Assembly (NCBI GenBank): GCA_963708245.1
Contig: OY970201.1
Location: 2,356,001-2,420,000 of the forward strand
Direction of reading: 5' to 3'
DNA: 64,000 nucleotides
Source: CAVYXK01 sp963708245
GTDB lineage: Bacteria > Pseudomonadota > Alphaproteobacteria > Acetobacterales > Acetobacteraceae
The position numbers were made by a program, and so were the translations under genes. The stretch's first letter is position 1. Each line of letters begins with the position of its first letter. Positions 25,853-35,366 of the stretch are shown in pieces. The notes below the pieces were generated by a model. That model was not told the DNA's origin and searched no databases. It saw only the letters and a list, made by a program, of their open reading frames with translations.

Positions 25853-26509
25853 GTGGTGAAGGAGTATAACTGGTCGAATAATTACGCCTACCAGGCGGCG
25901 CGTCTGCATCGCCCAACCTCAATCGACGAAGTGCGGCGAATTGTAGCGGGAGCGGCGAAAGTTCATGCGCTGGGCGCGCGCCACTCGTTCAATGGCGTCG
26001 CCGATGCGACCGGCGAGTTGATCGACCTCAGCGATATTGGCTCCAAGTTCGCGATCGATCGGGAGCGACTGACCGTCACGGTCGGCGCCGGCACGCGCCG
26101 CGGAGAGCTGGCGGCGTTCCTGCAGGCGCAGGGGTTTGCGCTGCATAGCACGGCGTCACTGCCGCACATATCTGTCGCCGGGGCGACGGCGACGGGCACG
26201 CACGGATCGGGTGACAGGAACGGCAATCTGGCAACTGCGGTTGCCGGACTCGAGATCGTCACGGCAAGCGGGGACCTCGTCGAGATAAAGCGCGGCGGCG
26301 CTTTCGGCATCGTCACGCGGGTCACGCTCGACATCCAGCCGAGCTTCGAGATGCTTCAGGACGCGTTCGCCGCTCTCGAATTTCGATGTCATCATGGCGA
26401 CGGCCCACAGCGTCAGCGTGATGACGACGTGGTCGGGGCCCGCAGTGGATCGCCTGTGGTTAAAAACGCGCCTAGGCGACGACACTGCGGCCCTGGAGCT
26501 CGTGTGTAG
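25853..26509 (+). pseudogene. alditol-oxidase-like FAD oxidoreductase, truncated
   Basis: N-terminal part of an FAD-binding (PCMH/VAO-type) sugar-alcohol or aldonolactone oxidase. It reads EYNWSNNYAYQAARLHRPTS at the start. ALGARHSFNGVAD follows, whose His is the expected covalent FAD attachment site of alditol oxidases, then ISVAGATATGTHGSGDRNGN. After GDLVEIKRGG about a dozen residues normally present are missing before AFGIVTRVTLDIQPSFEM. Near 26380 the frame shifts; the other frame continues with FDVIMATAHSVSVMTTWSGP until about 26505, where IS21-type DNA begins. The rest of the gene, including the substrate domain, is gone. It starts at GTG 25853 or 25856 behind a ggggaggg site. It is likely dead. 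Confidence 0.75.
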
Positions 26510-26529
26510 GCAGGGGTGTCCCCAACCGC

Positions 26530-26765
26530 TGTGATTCGGGGTGGAAAAAGGACCCCGTTTGAGGGGTGATCGGCGTCCAAAAAGGACCCCTCTGACGTTG
26601 GGGTTCACCGCGGCTCCCGTGTCGTCTGGGGGCCTGGATTGGGATGCTGGTTCTGAGCGTCTTCGGCGACGCCAAGATGACCCGAGCGCTGCTGGACCGC
26701 CTCACGCATCACTGCGATATCGTTGAAACGGCGACGAGAGCTGGCGGTTCAAATATCGCGGCTGA
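26530..26765. mobile_element. IS21-family relic (terminal repeats and istB 3' end)
   Basis: At 26530-26590 lie two direct copies of AAAAAGGACCCC (26545-26556 and 26579-26590) in the context TGTGATTCGGGGTGG and GGCGTCCA, the look of an IS21-family terminus with multiple transposase-binding repeats. From about 26650 the DNA encodes SVFGDAKMTRALLDRLTHHC, then DIVET, the C-terminus of the IstB helper ATPase. After one frameshift SWRFKYRG follows, with a stop at 26763-26765. istA and most of istB are missing. The element interrupts the alditol-oxidase gene. No second terminus was recognised between 26766 and 26929. Confidence 0.65.
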
Positions 26766-26929
26766 CGCTTCAGATCCCGTCCGATCCCAGCCTGGCGTCG
26801 TGCTCGCTGCCGTCAAGGACGCTGCGCGCCGCCTTCGGCGATGGCCGCCGGATTGCCCATGCGAGTTCCAATCCGGCAGGGACGGCATTCTAAACGACCC
26901 GATCCGACTTCCCCGGACTACCACGGCGT
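26766..26929. other. non-coding DNA between the IS21 relic and lon
   Basis: 164 bp with no protein or RNA signal that I recognise. It may include the lost right end of the IS21 element or vestiges of the gene it interrupted, and holds the downstream end of the lon transcript. No clear terminator hairpin is seen. Confidence 0.4.
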
Positions 26930-29347
26930 CTATTCGGCTGCGGACGGTACCTCGGTTGGCTTCTCTTCTAAGACGGCCGCCACCGCATCATCGACGCGCT
27001 CGAGCCAGATGAAGTCAAGCCTGCTGCGGGCGTCCTCCGGGATTTCGTCAAAATCGCGCCGGTTGCGCGCCGGCAGCATCACCCGCGTGATTCCTGCCGC
27101 CGCGGCGGCAACCACCTTCTCCTTGATTCCGCCCACTGGAAGCACGAGCCCCCGCAGACTGATCTCTCCGGTCATTGCTGTATCGTTCCTAACGATGCGA
27201 TTGGTGAGAAGAGAAACCAGAGCGATGAACATCGCAACCCCGGCACTGGGCCCGTCCTTCGGAGTGGCGCCTGCCGGAACATGGATATGGATGTCGCTGA
27301 TACCGAAAACGTTAACGTCGATGCCAAAGGATGTAGCACGGTTCTTGACGATGCTGAGCGCTGCCTGAGCACTCTCGCGCATCACATCGCCAAGCTGGCC
27401 GGTCAGGATCAGGGCGCCCTTTCCAGGCGTCCGGGTCGCTTCGATGAACAGGATATCGCCGCCGACCGGGGTCCACGCCAGACCGGTCGCCACCCCAGGT
27501 ACGCTCGTGCGCATGGCGACTTCGTTCTCAAACCGCGGCGCACCAAGAATCGCAACCAGGTCGTCAGGCGTGATGAGCACCCGTTCGGCGCTGCCTTCCG
27601 CCATCCGCACCGCGGCGTTCCGAAGTGCTCTGCCGATCTCGCGTTCCAGGCTGCGAACGCCGGCCTCCCGCGTGTAGCCCCGGATGATCATGCGCAGTGC
27701 GTCGTCGCTGATGTCGGCCTGCTCGGTCCTGAGGCCGTTCGCCTCGAGCTGCCGGCGAACAAGATACCGACGGGCGATTTGGAGCTTCTCGCCCTCCGTG
27801 TAGCCGGCGAGGCTCATGATCTCCATCCGGTCGAGCAGGGGACTTGGAATGGTGTCGAGCATATTCGCCGTCGCGATGAAGACGACCCGGCTCAGGTCGA
27901 AGGGCACGCCAAGATAGTTGTCGCGGAACGTTGAGTTCTGCTCAGGATCGAGCACTTCCAGCATTGCGGAGGACGGGTCCCCCTGGATGCCGCGCCCCAT
28001 CTTGTCGATCTCATCCAGCATCATGACGCAGTTGCGCGCCTTCGCCTTGCGGATCGCCTGGATGATATTACCGGGCAGCGCGCCGATGTATGTGCGCCGA
28101 TGGCCCCTGATTTCGGCTTCATCATGCACGCCGCCTAGACTGACGCGCACGAACGGTCGCCCCATTGCGCGCGCGATCGACTGACCGAGTGAAGTCTTTC
28201 CCACCCCGGGAGGACCAACAAAGCACAGGATCGGGGACTTGCCGTGCGGGGCAAGCTTGCGCACCGCCAGATACTCCACGATCCGGCGCTTGATCTTCTC
28301 GAGGCCAAAGTGGTCCTCATCGAGGATCCTCCTTGCTTCCGAGATATCGATGATCTTCTCGTCAGCCAGAGCCCAGGGCAGCTCGATCAACCAATCCAGA
28401 TAGGTTCGGACCATACCGGCCTCGGCCGCCGCTTCCGGCATGCGTTCATAGCGGCGCAGCTCCTTGCGGGCTTGCTCCTCGACCTCAGGCGGCATCTGCG
28501 CTTTCGTGATCGCTTCGCTTAGCTCTGCAACCTCCTGCGCCTTTCCGCCGTCCGCCTCGCCCAATTGGCGCTGGATTGCCGCCATCTGTTCGCGCAGAAT
28601 CGCCTCCCGCTGACGCTCATCCAGCGATGCCTTGGTCTGGCGGCTGATTTCATGCGAAAGGCGCAGGACCTCGATCCGCTGAGCAAGGAAGCGCGTGACC
28701 TTGTCCATGCGGGCAGTAATATCGAGCGTTTCCAGGATCTCCTGCTTTTCGTTCGGCCCCACGTCCAGATAAGCGGCAACGAGATCGACCAGCAAAGCAG
28801 GCGACGGGGCGGATTGAACGGCGGCGATCAATTCCTGCGGGACCTGCGGTAAGAGCTGAAGCGCCTCCAGCGCCTGCTGCCTGAGGTTAAGAAACCGGGC
28901 TTCGATTTCCGCCGTACGGATCTCGACTTCCTCAATGCGCACCACGCGTGCGATGAAAATAGGCCGCTCCCGGATAAACTCGACCACTCGGAAACGCTGC
29001 TCGCCTTGCATAACGACATGATGACTTCCGTCGGGCGCATTGATGTAGCGTAGGATGTTGGCGACCGTGCCGGTGCGGTGCAGGTCGATCGCCGAGGGTT
29101 CTGCAATTTCCGGGTCGCGCTGCATGAGCACGCCGACTTGGCGTTCTTCGCGAAGAGCCTGCTGAGCGGCGGCGATAGAACGCTCGCGTCCGATCGTGAT
29201 CGGGAACACGGTTCCGGGAAACAGGACCGTGTTGCGGACCGGAACGATAATCAGAGCGTCAGCCGGCAGGGCGGCAGCCGGAGATCCTTGCGGGCCAGCA
29301 TCCGGCGAGGAGCCAGCGGCGCGCAGCGCGTCGTGGTCATCGGACAT
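26930..29347 (-). CDS. lon: ATP-dependent protease La
   Basis: An 805-residue Lon protease. I chose the ATG at 29347, because sequence upstream in frame is shadow of the hsp20 gene end. The N-terminal LON substrate-binding domain begins LIIVPVRNTVLFPGTVFPIT. The AAA+ domain has Walker A GPPGVGKTS and Walker B VMMLDEIDKMG. The protease domain has the Ser-Lys dyad: Ser701 in PKDGPSAGVAMF and Lys744 in GGIKEKVVAAA. Length is normal for bacterial Lon. It lies 14 bp downstream of hsp20, so the two are almost certainly one heat-shock transcription unit. It is not beside clpX/hupB, the usual housekeeping lon locus, so it could be a second, specialised Lon. Confidence 0.96.
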   Translation of the reverse strand: MSDDHDALRAAGSSPDAGPQGSPAAALPADALIIVPVRNTVLFPGTVFPITIGRERSIAAAQQALREERQVGVLMQRDPEIAEPSAIDLHRTGTVANILRYINAPDGSHHVVMQGEQRFRVVEFIRERPIFIARVVRIEEVEIRTAEIEARFLNLRQQALEALQLLPQVPQELIAAVQSAPSPALLVDLVAAYLDVGPNEKQEILETLDITARMDKVTRFLAQRIEVLRLSHEISRQTKASLDERQREAILREQMAAIQRQLGEADGGKAQEVAELSEAITKAQMPPEVEEQARKELRRYERMPEAAAEAGMVRTYLDWLIELPWALADEKIIDISEARRILDEDHFGLEKIKRRIVEYLAVRKLAPHGKSPILCFVGPPGVGKTSLGQSIARAMGRPFVRVSLGGVHDEAEIRGHRRTYIGALPGNIIQAIRKAKARNCVMMLDEIDKMGRGIQGDPSSAMLEVLDPEQNSTFRDNYLGVPFDLSRVVFIATANMLDTIPSPLLDRMEIMSLAGYTEGEKLQIARRYLVRRQLEANGLRTEQADISDDALRMIIRGYTREAGVRSLEREIGRALRNAAVRMAEGSAERVLITPDDLVAILGAPRFENEVAMRTSVPGVATGLAWTPVGGDILFIEATRTPGKGALILTGQLGDVMRESAQAALSIVKNRATSFGIDVNVFGISDIHIHVPAGATPKDGPSAGVAMFIALVSLLTNRIVRNDTAMTGEISLRGLVLPVGGIKEKVVAAAAAGITRVMLPARNRRDFDEIPEDARSRLDFIWLERVDDAVAAVLEEKPTEVPSAAE

Positions 29348-29361
29348 GAAGATCTCCCCGG

Positions 29362-29760
29362 TCACGCCAGCTTTTGAAGCCTGACCATTAGGCAGCCATG
29401 GACGGCGCTGCACTGTGCTGCGGAATAGCGACCTGGCGGCAATGGAACCCGGCGTTCGAAACGGCCTTGCGGAAGCTCCAAGCGGTGTATGATGCCGGTG
29501 CGCAGCTCAGGCGGCAGCACCCGGCGTCCAGCGATCACGAGCGAGCCATCCACTATGGCAGTCTCAACGTGGTCCGGATTGACGCCCGGCAGGGCCAAAA
29601 GGACCACGACTTCGCGCTCCTGCTCGAGCACGTCTACCGGAGGCTCCCAGGCCGCGTGCCGAGGCTGAAAGAATTGCCGGTGCAGACGCTCCGCCCGCGC
29701 GAGCATGGCGATCGCCTCTGACCACATCCAGGCTTGAGGATCACTGTCTCTCATTCCCAC
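29362..29760 (-). CDS. Hsp20/alpha-crystallin family small heat-shock protein
   Basis: A 132-residue small heat-shock protein. The N-terminal about 38 residues are helical (WSEAIAMLARAERLHRQFFQ). The alpha-crystallin domain follows: WEPPVDVLEQEREVVVLLAL, PGVNPDHVETAIVDGSLVIA, and GRFERRVPLPPGRY. The final strand GCLMVRLQKLA replaces the classical GVL motif with GCLMV. The C-terminal IxI extension that normally drives large oligomers is absent, so it may form small assemblies. These chaperones hold unfolded proteins, and linkage to Lon fits a hold-or-degrade pair. The start is ATG at 29760; a second ATG two codons on is possible. Confidence 0.9.
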   Translation of the reverse strand: MGMRDSDPQAWMWSEAIAMLARAERLHRQFFQPRHAAWEPPVDVLEQEREVVVLLALPGVNPDHVETAIVDGSLVIAGRRVLPPELRTGIIHRLELPQGRFERRVPLPPGRYSAAQCSAVHGCLMVRLQKLA

Positions 29761-29893
29761 AACTCCTCACCGCTCTCGCATCGGCTGAAGGCACTCTAGA
29801 GATGCGTGGAACTTCCTGATCGACGAGCCAGACCGCATCCGTTCAATTGGAACCCGCGACTGGGCGTGTGTCACTGTCTAGGGCGGTTGGGTA

Positions 29894-30109
29894 TTAGTAG
29901 CCGTAGAAACGCCCGCCGCCGGTGGTCGGCTGGGTGCTCGAACCGTAGGGGCTATCGCTTTCCGGCACGCCCGGCGCAGCGATCGCGCTATCGCCGGGCG
30001 GCTGTGGCGGGGTCTGTTGTGGTGCGCCAGTCAATCCCAGCGCCTGAGGGGACGTCCCGCACCCGGCCAGTCCGGCGAGCACAACGAGGCAGATCAGACA
30101 ACGGGACAT
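29894..30109 (-). CDS. small putative lipoprotein
   Basis: A 71-residue protein with a lipoprotein signal, MSRCLICLVVLAGLAGCGTS, with LAGC as the lipobox. The mature part is short, Pro/Gln/Gly-rich and likely disordered (TPPQPPGDSAIAAPGVPESD), ending GGGRFYGY. No domain is recognised. It lies 3 bp after a broken glycine-zipper frame on the same strand and may be the last gene of that small envelope set. Confidence 0.65.
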   Translation of the reverse strand: MSRCLICLVVLAGLAGCGTSPQALGLTGAPQQTPPQPPGDSAIAAPGVPESDSPYGSSTQPTTGGGRFYGY

Positions 30110-30112
30110 AAA

Positions 30113-30418
30113 TCAGCTCCAGCGGCCGGTGCGCGCGAGCGCCTCCGGCCACTGAACGCTGATTCCACTCCTAACGCCAGACTGATCGGCTGAGGTTGAG
30201 GTGTTCGAACTGGTTAGCGCGCCACCCAGGGCATCCGCCACGCCTCCGATCGCCGCCCCGGCCAGAGGAGGATAACCACCGGCAATCGCGGCACCGCCAC
30301 CAGCGCCGATCAACCCCCGGACAGCGCCCGGTCGCTGGGCCGATAGCCGTACCCGGCAAGCCCAAGAAACACCGCCGCGAGAACCGCCCCGCGACCGATT
30401 GCCCAGCGCGTCGGCTTA
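30113..30418 (-). pseudogene. degenerate glycine-zipper paralogue without start
   Basis: An open frame on the minus strand from about 30418 to 30113 reads WAIGRGAVLAAVFLGLAGYG, then SDRALSGGLIGAGGGAAIAG, GYPPLAGAAIGGVADALGGA and a Ser/Thr-rich end. It parallels the intact glycine-zipper lipoprotein immediately upstream (LAGCGYDPGTRAVTGGALGA). The lipobox Cys is replaced by Tyr (LAGYG), and no ATG precedes the signal-like segment. Only a GTG inside the hydrophobic stretch or a TTG at 30313 could start it. It looks like a tandem duplicate losing function, though expression of a shorter form from 30313 cannot be excluded. Confidence 0.5.
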
Positions 30419-30631
30419 TGGCGCGGTCAATGCACCGCCGGCCGCACCGACACCGCCGCCGATCAACGCACCGGTCAGCGGCCTGCCGCCGGTCACCGCG
30501 GCAATTCCGGCACCGGCGCCTGCGCCAAGTGCGCCACCGGTCACCGCGCGTGTGCCCGGGTCATAGCCGCAACCGGCCAGAACCGCCATCAGGCTGGCCG
30601 CAACCAGGCTCAATGCGATCTTGCGTGTCAT
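30416..30631 (-). CDS. glycine-zipper lipoprotein
   Basis: A 71-residue envelope protein: signal MTRKIALSLVAASLMAVLAG with the lipobox Cys next, then a glycine-zipper region (GGALGAGAGAGIAAVTGG, TGALIGGGVGAAGGAL). Small proteins of this OsmB/YMGG type insert in the outer membrane or form oligomeric membrane-associated structures and are often stress-induced. The ATG has ggaggta upstream on the minus strand. It is divergent from mreB, with 161 bp between the starts. A degenerate second copy follows directly downstream. Confidence 0.75.
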   Translation of the reverse strand: MTRKIALSLVAASLMAVLAGCGYDPGTRAVTGGALGAGAGAGIAAVTGGRPLTGALIGGGVGAAGGALTAP

Positions 30632-30792
30632 GGTTACCTCTCCGTCGTTGGCTCACAGACAGTGAACACGTGGGAAGGACACGGGGTGGCCGAAATCGGG
30701 CGGCGATGTGGTCTCGGAACACCCTCTTGTGATCGCCTCCCGGCGCGGCTAAGCCCAGCGCGTTGCCGTCCCTCGGCGTAAGGGTTCTTCCC

Positions 30793-31836
<1,044 letters not shown>

Positions 31837-31903
31837 GACGACGATGTCGGACCAGGCGGAGGCAATCCTGACCCTTCGCGCCAAGACCCGAGGCGCTCCC
31901 TAC

Positions 31904-32020
31904 ACCTCTCCCGCGTTGCGGGAGAGGTCGCCGCGCGTAGCGCGGGGGGTGAGGGTGCCCGGCGCGAGACCCTCACCCGGTTCGCTCCGCGATCCGACCT
32001 CTCCGGCAAGCGGGAGAGGT
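31904..32020. repeat. compound palindromic intergenic repeat
   Basis: Three hairpins lie in tandem between mreB and mreC: ACCTCTCCCGC/GCGGGAGAGGT at 31904-31928, GGGTGAGGGT/ACCCTCACCC at 31948-31979, and ACCTCTCC/GGAGAGGT at 31998-32020. The outer two arms carry the same sequence in palindromic form. A shorter relative (ccctcccgcaaggggaggg) precedes the alditol-oxidase relic near 25831. It is a dispersed repeat of the kind common in GC-rich proteobacteria. It could fold in the mreBC transcript and modulate mreC relative to mreB. Confidence 0.65.
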
Positions 32021-32067
32021 GAATCTGTACGCGCTGACGGCTCGCAATTCCTTGCCAGGCAACCCCC

Positions 32068-32925
32068 GTGATCCGTCTTTCAGTCCACGCCCGGCAGGCG
32101 CTGGCCAAGCTTACGTTGCCGGTCCTGTTCGTGGCCTCGTTCGCCGTGATCCTGCTCGGCAAGGTGGACACCATGGTGGCCGATCGCGCCCGCGTCTCGA
32201 TCGGCGACGTGCTGGCACCGATCTACGCCGCAATGGCAATTCCCCTCGGGCAGGCCCGCGCCGTGCTGGTCGATCTGGCCAGTACGTGGGACATGCGCGC
32301 GGAGAACGAGCGCCTGCACGCGGAGAACCAGACGCTGCGTCAATGGCAGAGCGTGGCACTGGCGCTCGAGGCCGAGAATCAGCGCCTGAAAGCAGAGTTG
32401 CAGTGGGTGCCAACCCCAACCCCGGAATTCGTCACCGCGCGGGTCGTGGCCGATGACGGAGGGGTTTATGCCAAGGCCGTGCTGCTCTCCGTAGGACCCA
32501 ACCACTTCATCCGCAAGGGGCAGATCGCGCTCGACGAGCGCGGGCTGGTTGGCCGGGTGACCGATGTCGGCACGCGGTCCGCTCGCGTGCTGCTGATCAC
32601 CGACCTCAACAGCCGTATCCCTGTGGTGCTGGAAGATACGGGTGCGCGGGCGATCATGGTCGGCACGAACGAACCGCGCCCGCGGCTACTCTACTGGTCG
32701 GAAGGCGCCCCCAAGGAAGGCGCGCGGCTAGTCACCAGCGGCGAGGCAGGCGCGCTGCCACCGAATCTGCCGGTCGGCGCCGTCCATTATTCGGCTGAGC
32801 ACGTACCCGAAGTGATTCCTGCCGCGCTGCTCGACCGGTTAGAGGTGGTGCGGATCTTCGATTACGGGCTTGCCGGGCTCGCCCCGCCCGAGGTTTCATC
32901 GCGCCCGCCCGCGCATTCGGGCTGA
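32068..32925 (+). CDS. mreC: rod shape-determining protein MreC
   Basis: A 285-residue MreC. One N-terminal transmembrane helix (LTLPVLFVASFAVILLG) is followed by a periplasmic coiled coil (MRAENERLHAENQTLRQWQS, LALEAENQRLKAELQW). The two beta-barrel domains include FVTARVVADDGGVYAKAVLL and RKGQIALDERGLVGRVTDVG. It links MreB to PBP2 in the elongasome. The start is GTG at 32068. It lies 231 bp after mreB because of the repeat element, and mreD begins 7 bp downstream. Confidence 0.93.
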   Translation: MIRLSVHARQALAKLTLPVLFVASFAVILLGKVDTMVADRARVSIGDVLAPIYAAMAIPLGQARAVLVDLASTWDMRAENERLHAENQTLRQWQSVALALEAENQRLKAELQWVPTPTPEFVTARVVADDGGVYAKAVLLSVGPNHFIRKGQIALDERGLVGRVTDVGTRSARVLLITDLNSRIPVVLEDTGARAIMVGTNEPRPRLLYWSEGAPKEGARLVTSGEAGALPPNLPVGAVHYSAEHVPEVIPAALLDRLEVVRIFDYGLAGLAPPEVSSRPPAHSG

Positions 32926-32932
32926 GCCACGC

Positions 32933-33487
32933 GTGGTGGAGGTCGATCGCGCTCCCGGCATCCGACCACGACCGACGGTCGCGCGCCGCCTCGACATGCT
33001 GGCGCGCCGCTGCTTCCCGGTGGCCTGCACGGTAGCATTGATGCTGTTAGCCAATGCGCCGTTCGGCGTGCCGGATCAGCCGGTGATGCTGCCCGCCATC
33101 GCAGTGGCCTCGGTGTTCTTTTGGTCGCTGTTCCGCCCAGCTTCTATGCCGCCGCCGGCGGTGTTCCTGATCGGGCTGCTGCTCGACCTTCTCGGGTGGC
33201 TTCCGGTTGGCGACGGGGTGATCACGCTGCTGCTGGTGCACGGCTTGTGCCTGCGCTGGCGACGAGTGCTGGTGCGCCAGGGATTCCTGATGATCTGGAT
33301 GGTCTTCGTCGGCTTCGCCGTAGGCGCTGCCGCACTTATATGGGCAATCGCCGCGCTGCTAAGTTTCCAGTTGTTGCCGCCGGAGACGGCGATCTTCCAG
33401 GCGGTTCTCACCGGGGCGCTGTACCCGGCGCTGGCGATCCTGTTCGCCCGGGCACATCGCACCGTCGCTGATCCGGCGCGCGCCTAA
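32933..33487 (+). CDS. mreD: rod shape-determining protein MreD
   Basis: A 184-residue membrane protein in the mreD position. I chose the GTG at 32933 (or 32936), just after mreC; a longer frame would overlap mreC. Hydrophobic segments include ACTVALMLLANAPFG, LPAIAVASVFFWSLF, VFLIGLLLDLLGWLPVGDGV, and a helix pair around FVGFAVGAAALIWAIAALL. The GLLLDLLxxxPxGxxxL stretch is the MreD hallmark. It acts with MreC and RodA in cell-wall elongation. The next gene starts 2 bp downstream. Confidence 0.9.
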   Translation: MVEVDRAPGIRPRPTVARRLDMLARRCFPVACTVALMLLANAPFGVPDQPVMLPAIAVASVFFWSLFRPASMPPPAVFLIGLLLDLLGWLPVGDGVITLLLVHGLCLRWRRVLVRQGFLMIWMVFVGFAVGAAALIWAIAALLSFQLLPPETAIFQAVLTGALYPALAILFARAHRTVADPARA

Positions 33488-33488
33488 G

Positions 33489-35366
33489 ATGCGCCTGGAC
33501 ACGCGCCGTACGAGCGTGTTCACCCGCCGCGCCCTCCTGGCGATGGGCGCGCAGGTCACGGCGCTCGGCGTGTTGGGAACGCGGCTCTATCAGGTGCAAG
33601 TCGCCGAAGGTGCGCGTTACGCCACGCTGGCACGCGACAACAGCGTGAGCGTACGGATGGTGGCCCCGCCGCGTGGGCGCATCCTCGACCGCTTCGGCAT
33701 CGTTCTTGCCAACAATAAGGAGAACTGGCGGGCGTTGCTGGTCGCCGAGCAGACCACCGATGTCGGCCGGACGCTGGATAATTTCTCCCAGTTGGTGCCG
33801 CTTGACGATCGCGAGCGGGCGCGGATCGAGCGCGAGGTCAAACGCCATCGGCGCTTCATCCCCATCCTGGTGCGTGATTTTCTGAGCTGGGACGACATGG
33901 CTCGGATCGAGGTCAACGCCCCCGACCTGCCGGGCATCCTGATCGATGTTGGCGCTACCCGAGTCTATCCATTCGAGGACCGGCTTGCGCACCTCATCGG
34001 CTATGTCGCGCCACCGTCCGAGAAGGATCTCGACGGCGACCCGATGTTGTCGATGCCAGGAATCCGAGTGGGGCGGGCGGGCATCGAGAAGTCGCGCGAT
34101 ACCGAGCTGCGCGGCCGCGCTGGCGTGATGCAGCTCGAGGTGAACGCTTACGGCAGGGTGATTCGAGAGCTGGAGCGCCAAGAGGGGATCCCGGGCGACG
34201 ACGTGGGCTTGGCTCTCGATGCCCGCCTCCAGCAAGCGGTCCTCGACCGGCTCGGCGGTGAGAGCGCCAGCGCAGTCGTGCTCGACTGCCGCAATGGCGA
34301 GGTGCTGGCGATGGTCAGCAACCCGTCCTTCGATCCCAGCCTGTTCAACACGGGCGTTCCGCAGTCGCAATGGCAAGCCTGGGCGAACGACCCCCGCGCA
34401 CCGCTGATCAATAAGGCGACCGACGGCGTCTATGCGCCGGGCTCAACTTTCAAGATGGCGGTGGCGTTGGCGGCTCTCCAGTCGCACGCCATCACCCCGA
34501 GCGACCATTTCTCCTGTCCCGGCTATTTCGACCTCGGCAACGCCCGGTTTCATTGCTGGCGTAAGGGCGGCCACGGCTCGCTCAACCTGCACGGCGGCAT
34601 CAAGAACAGTTGCGACGTGTTCTTCTACCAGGTGGCGCTGAAGGCTGGCATCGACCCGATCGCCGCCATGGCGCACCGCCTTGGTATGGGCACGACACTG
34701 CAGGTCGACCTGCCGACGCAGCGCGTCGGCCTGATCCCGACCCGCGAATGGCGCCGTGCGCGTGGCCACGGGTGGAACCTTGGCGATACCGTGGTGGCCG
34801 GGATCGGCCAGGGCTACATCCAGGTGACGCCGTTGCAGCTTGCAACGTACGTGGCACGCGTGGCCACCGGCCGCGCGATCCAGCCGCATCTCACCCGGAC
34901 CATTGCCGGCGAGATGGTGTCCGGCTCGAGCGCCGACGACTGGCCACTGCTGGACCTGCCCGAGCAATTCCTAACCGCGGTGCGTCAGGGCATGTGGGCG
35001 GTCGTAAACGAGCCGGGCGGCACCGCACCGGAGGCACGGCTGCCCAATCCACATGTGCAACTGGCCGGCAAGACCGGGTCCGCCCAGGTCCGCCGGGTCT
35101 CTCGCGAGCAGCGCGAGCACGGGTTCGACAGCTCGAAGCTGCCGTGGAAGTACCGCCCGAACGCGCTGTTCGTTGCCTATGCGCCGTATGATGCGCCCCG
35201 CTACGCGGTCTCGGTGGTGATCGAGCACGGCAATGCCGGCGCGACCGCCGCCGCGCCGATCGCCCGCGATATCATGATGGACGCGCTGAAGCGCGACCCG
35301 GTGGACCGGACTACCGCGCCTGGAACGTCGCCAGCCGCGCAGGTCGCGCAAGAGGCCCCGACATGA
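33489..35366 (+). CDS. mrdA: penicillin-binding protein 2 (elongation transpeptidase)
   Basis: A 625-residue class B PBP. One N-terminal transmembrane segment (RALLAMGAQVTALGVLGTRL) is followed by the PBP dimerisation domain with RMVAPPRGRILDRFGIVLA. The transpeptidase domain has all three motifs: Ser319 in APGSTFKM (SxxK), SCD in IKNSCDVFFYQ (SxN-type), and GKTGSAQVRR (KTG). It crosslinks sidewall peptidoglycan as partner of RodA. Its stop overlaps the rodA start (ATGA). Length is normal. The tail after residue 600 is Pro/Ala-rich. Confidence 0.96.
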   Translation: MRLDTRRTSVFTRRALLAMGAQVTALGVLGTRLYQVQVAEGARYATLARDNSVSVRMVAPPRGRILDRFGIVLANNKENWRALLVAEQTTDVGRTLDNFSQLVPLDDRERARIEREVKRHRRFIPILVRDFLSWDDMARIEVNAPDLPGILIDVGATRVYPFEDRLAHLIGYVAPPSEKDLDGDPMLSMPGIRVGRAGIEKSRDTELRGRAGVMQLEVNAYGRVIRELERQEGIPGDDVGLALDARLQQAVLDRLGGESASAVVLDCRNGEVLAMVSNPSFDPSLFNTGVPQSQWQAWANDPRAPLINKATDGVYAPGSTFKMAVALAALQSHAITPSDHFSCPGYFDLGNARFHCWRKGGHGSLNLHGGIKNSCDVFFYQVALKAGIDPIAAMAHRLGMGTTLQVDLPTQRVGLIPTREWRRARGHGWNLGDTVVAGIGQGYIQVTPLQLATYVARVATGRAIQPHLTRTIAGEMVSGSSADDWPLLDLPEQFLTAVRQGMWAVVNEPGGTAPEARLPNPHVQLAGKTGSAQVRRVSREQREHGFDSSKLPWKYRPNALFVAYAPYDAPRYAVSVVIEHGNAGATAAAPIARDIMMDALKRDPVDRTTAPGTSPAAQVAQEAPT

